The position numbers and the translations under genes are program-made. Below are positions 57,401 through 64,000 of a DNA stretch of 64,000 bases, piece after piece. How positions within the stretch are numbered: position 1 is the stretch's first letter; every line of letters starts with the position of its first letter. This DNA comes from Sphaerolaimus hirsutus (taxonomy: Eukaryota; Nematoda; Chromadorea; Monhysterida; Sphaerolaimidae). The notes beneath the pieces were generated by a model, which saw only the letters and a list, made by a program, of their open reading frames with translations, was not told the DNA's origin and ran no database searches. The DNA lies in NCBI GenBank assembly GCA_964036195.1, contig OZ038454.1:7192001-7256000 (forward strand), written 5' to 3'.

Positions 57401-60400
57401 CAGATTAGTCTGCAGGACAGTGACAGAGATGTGACAAGATTTCTGTGGTACAAGGATCCCACGAAACCATCCATGGAGGACAACATTCAGATTTACAGAT
57501 TTGCCAGAGTACCATTTGGTATAATCTGCAGCCCAGCGCTGCTGGCGCTGACAGTCAGATACCACCTGAATCAAGCTGGCACAGAAAATGCAAAATTGAT
57601 CGATGAAAATCTGTATGTGGATAATTTGATCCTCAGTGTGGATACAGAGCAGAAAGCAATCGAATTGTACCAGGAATCCAAAGTGCTGTTCACAGAGGCA
57701 CAGATGAATCTGAGAGAATGGAACAGCAACAATAAGAGCTTTACTTGGCAATTGGCAGAGTCAGATGTAGCCAAGGAAATTGTCACAACAGTCCTAGGAA
57801 TGAAATGGGACACAGAGAGCGACCAGATGTGGCTGAAAACGCCAAAGACAGTTCAGCAATCACAGTTATCAGAAACTGACCAGAAAATCAAACTTCCCAC
57901 GAAAAGGACAGTTGCAAAGGTGACTGCGGGATGTTTTGATCCAATGGGACTCGTTAGTCCTGTCCTACTGCCAGCAAAGAGATTTTTGCAAACGTTATGG
58001 CATTCAGGACCAAGTGCCAAAGAGTGGGATTCACCCCTGTCTGAGGAACAGACAGCAATTTGGCAGCAATTAGAGATGGAATTGCTTAAGGTTGGACAGA
58101 TCAAGTTCAACAGAAATCTGAATTATCAGAGTGGTGCAGATGCACAACTGCACATCTTCGTCGATGCCTCAGCAATGGCATACAGCGCAGCGGCATACAT
58201 ATGCCAGAAAACAGAAAATGACAGCGGCACGTCAAGCCTGCTGTACTCCAGATTGAGACTAGCTCCAAAGAAACCAGAAGTGACAATTCCACGGCTGGAA
58301 TTGTTAGCGATGTTGATCGGCAGCAGAATGTCAAAGTTTATTCACAAAGAGCTCAAGGACGTCAAATTCAGTCAAACAGTTGTATGGTCAGATTCAACCT
58401 GTTGTCTGAAGTGGCTAACAACAGCGAAGCCACTGGCATGTTTTGTCAAGAACAGATTGGATGAAATCAGGAAAATTCAGAGTGAGACAGAGAACATGCA
58501 CATCAGACACATAGCAGGACTGGAGAACCCAGCTGACATGGCCACAAGAGGCATGAATATGTCAGAGTTGGAAGGCAGTAACCTGTGGTGGAAAGGGCCA
58601 GAATGGCTAATGACTGGAGAGTGGCCAGAGCCGAAAGTGGAGCCAGTCACGCCAGAAGTAATGGCAGAAATCAAGAGAGAAGAGCTCAAGTTCCCAAAAG
58701 CCAGTCCAATTTACCTGGGCGCCACACAGCAAGTGGTCAGGGACCCAGATGCCAGCAATGTGCAAGCTGATGAAAGCAAGCAAAGCAACCCATTGGGAAT
58801 TGAGATTCAGAGATTCTCATCACTGACAAAGTTACTGGATGCAACAGTATACGTGATGAGATTTGTGCGACAGATGCACAAAAAGCGCAGCAAAAATGAC
58901 AGTCAGAATGGATTGTCAGAAATCATGAAAAGTATCTGTGGTACAATGAAACCACAGGGAATTATCAGTATTGAAGAGAGAGAGAGTGCGTGGAAATATT
59001 GGATCAAAGTGACGCAACAGAATCATTACAAAGAAGTGGCAAAGATTCTGGCAACAGGCCACAGCAGAGGCAGCCAGAATGGCAAGAAGACAGCTGCAGA
59101 CCAGCAGTTGATCAAATGGCTCAATGTGCAAATGCATCAGGATGGAATCCTGAAGTGCCACGGCAGAATGGAGCATACAGACCCGCAGGAGGTCACAGTG
59201 CCACTCATACTGTTGCCAGCAACGGCTACAGTGACTCAGCTGATCGTCAGAGACCAGCATGAGAAGTTAATGCACGCAGGAGTGCAACATACATTGGCAG
59301 CGATCAGACAAAAGTACTGGATTACACAGGGCAGACGGGTGATCTACAATGTGACGAGAACCTGCCCAACCTGTAAGAAATTGGGAGCGAAGCCGTACCA
59401 GCTTCCACCAATGCCAGATTTACCGGAAACTAGAGTTCAGAGAGCCAGACCGTTCCAGTATACGGGCTTGGATTATTTGGGACCAGTTTGGTACAAAGTG
59501 GACAAAGATCACAGGAAAATGTGGATCTGTTTGTTCACATGCATGGTGACACGTGCAGTTCACCTAGAAAGTGTGCTAGACATGACAGCACAAGAATTCC
59601 TGAACGCAGTCAGGAGATTCATCGCCAGGCGTGGAAAGCCTGAGGCAGTGATTTCAGACAATGCGACACAATTCAAATTGACAGAGAAAGTGCTCAGCAC
59701 AAGCACTGACAAGGCCATCAATACTGGAAAGGAATGGTCAGAAATGGTCAAAAGTGGAGCAGTACAGACTTACTGCTCACAGCAACAAATCCAGTGGAAC
59801 ATGACTACTCCTATGGCACCATGGCAGGGAGGAGTCTATGAGAGAATGGTGGGCATCACCAAGAAACATTTCAAGGCAGCTGTGGGGCACAGAATGTTAA
59901 CCCTGCAAGAATTGTTAACACTTCTGCCAGAAGTCGAGGCAGTAATCAACAGCAGGCCAATCTCTTACATCTATGGTGATGTGAAGAGCCTCAGAGTGCT
60001 GACGCCGAAAGACTTCCTGACAGGGGAAGGTCAGATTGGAGCACCACAGTTTGACACAGACAAAGATGGAGAATTTGTGCCCAGAATGGATAATGCAGCG
60101 AAACTGCAGAAATATTGGGAGACAACCCAGCAAACTTTGGATAAGTTCTGGGACTTGTGGCATCAAGAGTATATCCCGAGCTTGAGGGAAAGAACTCAGG
60201 TGACGCACAAACATGGCAGATTGACAGCGACTCAAGAACCCAAAGTGAATGAAGTTGTGCTGATTTATGAAGAGAACATGCCCAGAGGTGCATGGAGGAT
60301 GGGTCGCATAGAGCAGTTAGAGCCCAGCAAAGATGGACAGATTCGCTCAGCAAAAGTCAGAACTGCCAACAGAAATGTGGTCAGCAGGCCACTCAATCAA

Positions 60401-63151
60401 TTGTATCCGCTGGAAATCAATTCAAAGACAATGGATATCCCAGAGACAGCAGTGACAGTCAAAGTAAATTTACTGGACCCAGCAATTGTCCAGAAACAGG
60501 TCAGAAATCAGAGCTCGAACAGAGACTCTGTACAAAACCCTGCTCAGAGGAACTCAGCATCGGATAGAGTCCTGAGAAGTGCAACAGGGAAAGCCACAGC
60601 AACCACCAGCAGTCTGGTGATTGGAATGCTGTGCATGGTGTTGATGCTGACAGGCATGTCAGAGTCAGCAACGCTGAAAGAAGCCGGCAAGGCTTACAGC
60701 GAAGTATTTTCTAGAACATACGTTCTAGAAACCTCGACAGTAAGGCCACCATCATTGGCAGCGCATCATGGATTGCCGCCTTTGCCTTCAGAATGGCCAC
60801 CAAAATCTGTCAGAGAAATGCAGACTTATGAGAGATTCAAGGATGCAATCAAGGACCATCCTGTGGAACAAGTGATCAGCTCACAAAGCCAGAAGTATCA
60901 GATTTGCACCAGTGGAAGACATGGACATGCGCTTACAGTTCCTGAAGAAGTGCAGTGCCATATCCCACCAAGGAATTTTGTCAAGGCAATGAAAGTTACA
61001 CTTTACGCACAGAGACAGATTCCACAGAAAGAGAAAGCATACAGATGCTACATCAGAATCAAAGAAATCATCACACACACCAGTTTCTGGGGAGCGAAAG
61101 GCATTACAGGCAATTTTGAGAAATACCAGCAAGTTGGCGTGGTAGCCTGTAACTATGCAAGAATTCACAAGATGTTCAGAGGAACACCTTTGGTGGAAAT
61201 GGAGCCCAGAGTGTGGACAACCAATCAAACCTTGAATGTGGAATATTCATGGTGTTGCCATGACAAAGAGAATGTCGTCAGTAACTTCTACATGGAAGAA
61301 GGAACCGTGGCTTCACTCGATGGAAAGACTGTAATCAGCGACTTGCAAGATTTCAGCCAGTGCAGAGCCATGATGGGACATTGCAGAGACCACAATTATG
61401 GAATCACAGTGTGGGATACAGAGAACTTCAAGCATCAATGTGCATATGAGAGAATTGGCAGATTCAAATCAGAAATATCTGGCCAGACAATTATTGTATC
61501 AAAATTGCAAGCAGCATACTCCCACAGCAACAAGACAAAGAGGCCAATTGGCTCAGAATGTGTTCCAGGAGACACATACTACACCGATCAAGGAGGTGTA
61601 TTCATCCAGTTTGACAGAAGAGAAGATGTGCCTGTGGAATGGGCAATGCCAGGAAAGATAGTGGAGGCGAGAGAGTCAACAATCAGTGGAACATTGTATG
61701 CCAGATTGGACGACAGAAACTCCAAGTTTCAGTTCCTGCAACATGTGGTCAGAGAGATGACTCAGGCACAATTTGCGATTGTATGGCATCAGTTATGTCA
61801 ACTTCGCAAGAACCAGCTGGACATGTTGACTCAGCTTTTCCGCATCGATCCAACACTGGGGATTCGAGCCATGCTGGGAAGACAGGATGTTCATGCAGAA
61901 TGGGCTGGAGAAGCAATTATGTTTTGGGAATGCAAGGAAGTGCAGCCATACATAATTTATCAAACGGGAAAAGTGGGAGAGACATGTTACAAATACACAC
62001 CAATGAGGTTGGACAAAGATGGGCCCTTGTGGTTCAAGAGCCCAGGCAGCAGAGACTTGGTAGAGAAATCACCAGAAGAGGACTGCAGCCACACCACACC
62101 GCACCTGTACAGAAATGAACATGGACAATGGAAGTCCGCACATGGAATGGTGCACGTCACAGAGACACCGATTGAAATGACATGGAAAGGACAATGGCAG
62201 GCCTTCACGTTTGATGCGCCTCACCTGTTCACCAACATTGTCAACAGAGCGACCAATTTCATGGATGTCAGAGGCCAGATTCAGAGACTACAGAATTTGG
62301 AACATGTGCAGAACCAGTTGATCGATTATACAGCAGATATGTCATTGGATCCCAGAGTGATCAGAAATTCAATAGAAGGCATTGGAGCTGGAATTGGACA
62401 GACAGCAGCAGGAATTGGCAAAGCATATGGTCATTATATATCTGGAGTGTCAAAAGGGTACACCAACTTTATGGGAGGAATGCTGAAAGGACCCTTTCAA
62501 GTGATCATCAACACAATCGCAATGCTGCTGGGAATCACAATCCTGATAGCTGGAATCGTAGCTGCAGGATACCTGTGGTACAATTGGAGAATTGCCACGG
62601 GGAAGCCAGTGATCCCACCATGTGTATACACATGCATATGGAAATGCATAGTGTGTCCATTCAAATGCATATGGCTATGCTTCAGAGCCATCAGATATAC
62701 TATCAAGAAATCAACTCAGAAAGAGACCAATTATCCACAAAGGAAAGTGCGCAAGACAGAGTTGAGACCAGCAATCAAGAGGAGAGCCAGATCCAACTCA
62801 ACACAGTCCGTCAGATTTGCCAGGAGAGCAGAAACAGAGGACAGAATGGCAAAGTCACTATCAGCATACGTTCAGCCAGATGAAAGTTCAGCTGATGAGG
62901 GACAAGTCAGAGCCAGGAACAGAGACAGTGTTCACATGCCCGATATCTGCAAATTCACCTCACGCGAATGCGCAGGAAGCGACACGGGCAACTACCTGCT
63001 TCATCATCAGGCTAGGTCGGCGTTGGCATCACCAGCAACCGGACCTGCAACTTCACGCACGCCCACGACTTCGCGCACGACCACGTTCACCACCGAGGCG
63101 ACTGTGGAAACGCCACTCATCACTTTGGCGCCCACCACCACCAGCATGTGA
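54449..63151 (+). CDS. BEL/Pao gag-pol-envelope-like polyprotein (2,900 aa)
   Basis: One uninterrupted frame; the first ATG is 54449. Gag: DUF1759-like core about 171-270, then knuckles at 417-483 (CX2CX6HX4C followed by two canonical CX2CX4HX4C). Protease DTGS at 613-616. RT: first catalytic Asp 978 (VADIEKAF), YVDN at 1056-1059, so the second Asp of the usual YxDD box is Asn. RNase H: Asp 1239, Asp 1315 and Asp 1363 (NPADMATRG). Integrase: zinc region with CPTC at 1639-1642, then Asp 1675, Asp 1737, Glu 1798; DUF5641-like tail about 1911-1990. A hydrophobic signal-like segment (about 2055-2073) opens an ectodomain of roughly 600 residues, then a Gly-rich stretch, a transmembrane helix near 2681-2712, a Cys-rich juxtamembrane run from 2725 and a basic, then Thr/Ser-rich tail. 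The pol order identifies BEL/Pao; the envelope assignment rests on layout. Confidence 0.9.
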   Translation: MVSPTGHIRKTLGPAKHRVESRLAREFAKYDLELFAEASKEDKRTEMRRVIATIKQEGAKLESAMTAVRTQFDAWRDIVKDIDEPDQLEQEQKIYQDSYEEYANMSDLVTQKMAAMNVYIEELQDMIQQQSGNTMYEVNTAFIQQMAAQMALTAQGAAPGASSTNATTAKSVKLQKLEVEQFTGEIVKFRSWWQMFESHIHNRTDLEDISKFSYLRSLLKGSAFGMISGLSVTAENYAPAIAMLKKRYDQPVVVRNTLMSNIMKLRQARNTCQDMRILFDAIERLLQQLESLGESVEHPMLLSQLQQKVPPEVLREIQKEQGTEEALTVENFRKLFGKQLALSEAVQHAQQTEAPVQQSRQGFGNNPRAQQFNNRFQGNGNRFRGPENPRTSTGSMSVIQNGQSAPQAGFMDPGRPCVFCNDTQQLHFNDKCPKFKTARERRVILSKAERCLRCLQKGHYMNQCQFTRSCFYCKSNRHHTAVCPEKFGDNGNGNAGRQIPAFRPNGQQNGQQAANNGRKSVPTAGRPAQSQQRKATVNCVTVEEAGPEMVETETISSTVVTEPNTKQQNTSVNLSVNRNMSMLMTARTVIEASEMDTEMEPEQPPLQIQAFLDTGSQGTYMSEKVAKKLNLKSTGEHHIQVYTFGNEKPHYKVVQQVEFRMRLRNGQKVDMVADVVPTLTTEQVKVPVSEQDEKYLQKYFPDESYFADRIPKEKGTECKFKPDIIVGLNYFWDLMSRNTSTTRLPSGLYVIPSELGLLMGGGQLTSNRNQWTTDGAYPVVVNTIVHQIQREKWYEEAPLSIAPVPNVKDMDRLDTIGIMDQPDLVEDDEAIKQFNESVQRNPDGRYSVKFMYKPNLHELPDNKAMAFKRFRYLTNRLKRDPELLEKIQAIMKAQEEQGVIEKVQEDIMDGRKFHILPHQPVITPEKTTTKVREVYDASAKPPGMPSLNECMYRGPVILPQLVGMLMRFRLHGIALVADIEKAFLQISLQDSDRDVTRFLWYKDPTKPSMEDNIQIYRFARVPFGIICSPALLALTVRYHLNQAGTENAKLIDENLYVDNLILSVDTEQKAIELYQESKVLFTEAQMNLREWNSNNKSFTWQLAESDVAKEIVTTVLGMKWDTESDQMWLKTPKTVQQSQLSETDQKIKLPTKRTVAKVTAGCFDPMGLVSPVLLPAKRFLQTLWHSGPSAKEWDSPLSEEQTAIWQQLEMELLKVGQIKFNRNLNYQSGADAQLHIFVDASAMAYSAAAYICQKTENDSGTSSLLYSRLRLAPKKPEVTIPRLELLAMLIGSRMSKFIHKELKDVKFSQTVVWSDSTCCLKWLTTAKPLACFVKNRLDEIRKIQSETENMHIRHIAGLENPADMATRGMNMSELEGSNLWWKGPEWLMTGEWPEPKVEPVTPEVMAEIKREELKFPKASPIYLGATQQVVRDPDASNVQADESKQSNPLGIEIQRFSSLTKLLDATVYVMRFVRQMHKKRSKNDSQNGLSEIMKSICGTMKPQGIISIEERESAWKYWIKVTQQNHYKEVAKILATGHSRGSQNGKKTAADQQLIKWLNVQMHQDGILKCHGRMEHTDPQEVTVPLILLPATATVTQLIVRDQHEKLMHAGVQHTLAAIRQKYWITQGRRVIYNVTRTCPTCKKLGAKPYQLPPMPDLPETRVQRARPFQYTGLDYLGPVWYKVDKDHRKMWICLFTCMVTRAVHLESVLDMTAQEFLNAVRRFIARRGKPEAVISDNATQFKLTEKVLSTSTDKAINTGKEWSEMVKSGAVQTYCSQQQIQWNMTTPMAPWQGGVYERMVGITKKHFKAAVGHRMLTLQELLTLLPEVEAVINSRPISYIYGDVKSLRVLTPKDFLTGEGQIGAPQFDTDKDGEFVPRMDNAAKLQKYWETTQQTLDKFWDLWHQEYIPSLRERTQVTHKHGRLTATQEPKVNEVVLIYEENMPRGAWRMGRIEQLEPSKDGQIRSAKVRTANRNVVSRPLNQLYPLEINSKTMDIPETAVTVKVNLLDPAIVQKQVRNQSSNRDSVQNPAQRNSASDRVLRSATGKATATTSSLVIGMLCMVLMLTGMSESATLKEAGKAYSEVFSRTYVLETSTVRPPSLAAHHGLPPLPSEWPPKSVREMQTYERFKDAIKDHPVEQVISSQSQKYQICTSGRHGHALTVPEEVQCHIPPRNFVKAMKVTLYAQRQIPQKEKAYRCYIRIKEIITHTSFWGAKGITGNFEKYQQVGVVACNYARIHKMFRGTPLVEMEPRVWTTNQTLNVEYSWCCHDKENVVSNFYMEEGTVASLDGKTVISDLQDFSQCRAMMGHCRDHNYGITVWDTENFKHQCAYERIGRFKSEISGQTIIVSKLQAAYSHSNKTKRPIGSECVPGDTYYTDQGGVFIQFDRREDVPVEWAMPGKIVEARESTISGTLYARLDDRNSKFQFLQHVVREMTQAQFAIVWHQLCQLRKNQLDMLTQLFRIDPTLGIRAMLGRQDVHAEWAGEAIMFWECKEVQPYIIYQTGKVGETCYKYTPMRLDKDGPLWFKSPGSRDLVEKSPEEDCSHTTPHLYRNEHGQWKSAHGMVHVTETPIEMTWKGQWQAFTFDAPHLFTNIVNRATNFMDVRGQIQRLQNLEHVQNQLIDYTADMSLDPRVIRNSIEGIGAGIGQTAAGIGKAYGHYISGVSKGYTNFMGGMLKGPFQVIINTIAMLLGITILIAGIVAAGYLWYNWRIATGKPVIPPCVYTCIWKCIVCPFKCIWLCFRAIRYTIKKSTQKETNYPQRKVRKTELRPAIKRRARSNSTQSVRFARRAETEDRMAKSLSAYVQPDESSADEGQVRARNRDSVHMPDICKFTSRECAGSDTGNYLLHHQARSALASPATGPATSRTPTTSRTTTFTTEATVETPLITLAPTTTSM
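60613..62760 (+). other. Envelope-like module of the polyprotein
   Basis: This part lies downstream of integrase in the same frame. A signal-peptide-like core (IGMLCMVLMLTG) is followed by many paired cysteines. A segment around 61890-62100 has the spacing FWECKEVQP...GETCYKYTP...LWF, which reminds me of the C-terminal half of class III fusogens found in chuvirus-type envelopes captured by BEL elements. A GIGAGIGQTAAGIGK stretch precedes the membrane anchor, and the short cytoplasmic part begins with clustered cysteines, candidates for palmitoylation. Structure prediction would be needed to settle the class. Confidence 0.6.
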
Positions 63152-63193
63152 CGTTGCTGCAACAACGGGGTGCAGCAACTCTTCCGCCCGGAG
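63152..63193 (+). other. Region before the 3' LTR, weak polypurine tract
   Basis: Only 42 bp separate the stop codon from the LTR. The only purine runs are CGGGG and the CGGAG directly before the LTR, so the plus-strand primer is short or atypical. Confidence 0.4.
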
Positions 63194-64000
63194 TGTGCTG
63201 ACCGTGGCAAAATGGATGGATAAAGAAATACAGAGAATTGATAATTAGGCTCATATTCGCATATTTACTTATTTGCACTATTTTACCTTTCATGCACTAT
63301 ATTTATTTACCACGCAAAATATCAAATTATATTTCTTGCACTATATTATTTATCCATGGAGAATATTTAATTAGGAAAGTGTTTCATGAGTAATGGATAT
63401 GTTTATGTGAAATATTTAGGTTAAAAAGTCAAATAAGTTATTATTAGGTGTATTAATATGAAATTAGGCTCATTCAACTCGCCATAATTTTCTGATCATT
63501 ATTATATATACATTTACATGGTTTACTTGTAAGTTGGGAAAGTCAAAACTTGTAAATATTTACGTGCTGCGTAATTATCTAGGCTAGCGTCCTAATAGAG
63601 AAATGGTGCCCTGTGTGTAACTAGCATTTACTGTACAAAGCCCTTCGCATAGGCATAATTGTCATAACCTCGCTCACAACTATTTATATTTACTTAATAA
63701 TTATAATACCCCGCTCAATCGAATATATTATAAACTCTGCTCAATTACAATACCCATTTACCTCAAATAAGTCCCAATTTGCTAGACTATTCAACATACG
63801 TTTCCAGGAAGTGATTATTATTATCATGTTGAATATACCTTATTCTATTCACGTCATTAGGAACATTTGCACTACTATTTACAGTTTCAAACCCTAATTT
63901 ATTAGTTCCAATGTGCGTCAATGTTTTCTGACAAATTGAAGCAAATTAGTAAATCGGCCGAGTTTGCCGACTTCGCGCCTCAAGATTAATAGTTTTTCCA
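63194..64000 (+). repeat. 3' LTR, first 807 bp (cut by window end)
   Basis: Matches 51925-52731 with no difference that I could find. The remaining 490 bp and the right target duplication lie beyond the window; the element should end near 64490 in window coordinates. Confidence 0.9.

Overview
The window is eukaryotic, almost certainly from an invertebrate animal. It is AT-rich and dominated by transposable elements. Evidence for an animal is a four-exon globin gene with short GT-AG introns and a BEL/Pao-type retrotransposon primed by a tRNA-Ser(UGA)-like 3' end. I cannot resolve the phylum. Only two loci code convincingly for protein: the globin gene (44876-46520, + strand) and the retrotransposon polyprotein (54449-63151, + strand). 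Nearly everything else is non-autonomous DNA-transposon sequence: hAT-like elements with 8-bp target-site duplications, TA-flanked C/G-rich elements, a PIF/Harbinger-like element with a TTA duplication, a MULE-like element with a 9-bp duplication, and several palindromic MITE families.

Layout. 1-3.2 kb: palindromic MITEs and a TA-flanked element. 3.23-9.28 kb: a near-perfect 3,024-bp tandem duplication whose left edge lies at the tip of a hAT-like element. 9.3-13 kb: an inverted repeat and two hAT-like elements with exact 8-bp duplications. 13-22 kb: AT-rich sequence with a 1.7-kb Harbinger-like element and two tracts rich in GGAAAACGG-type repeats. 22-25.4 kb: a less AT-rich island with a thrice-repeated hairpin motif, a TATA-type promoter and a broken ORF of unknown function. 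25.4-44 kb: nested MITEs, several with exact target duplications. 44.9-46.5 kb: the globin gene. 47-51.9 kb: a 361-bp-arm inverted repeat and a three-layer transposon nest. 51,925 to the window end: a BEL/Pao element with a 1,297-bp 5' LTR, tRNA-Ser primer site, 1.2-kb leader, one uninterrupted gag-protease-RT-RNase H-integrase-envelope-like ORF, and the first 807 bp of the 3' LTR.

The most notable observation is in the globin gene. Intron 1 (159 bp) consists entirely of a palindromic MITE plus one copy of a 3-bp CAG duplication. Splicing it out restores the codons that would have existed before insertion. This is the signature expected of an introner-like, transposon-made intron, and ends of the same MITE family occur elsewhere in the window. 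The second is the retrotransposon: its LTRs look identical over the 807 bp visible, its 2,900-codon frame is intact, and it carries an envelope-like module in the same frame as gag-pol, so it appears young and possibly functional.
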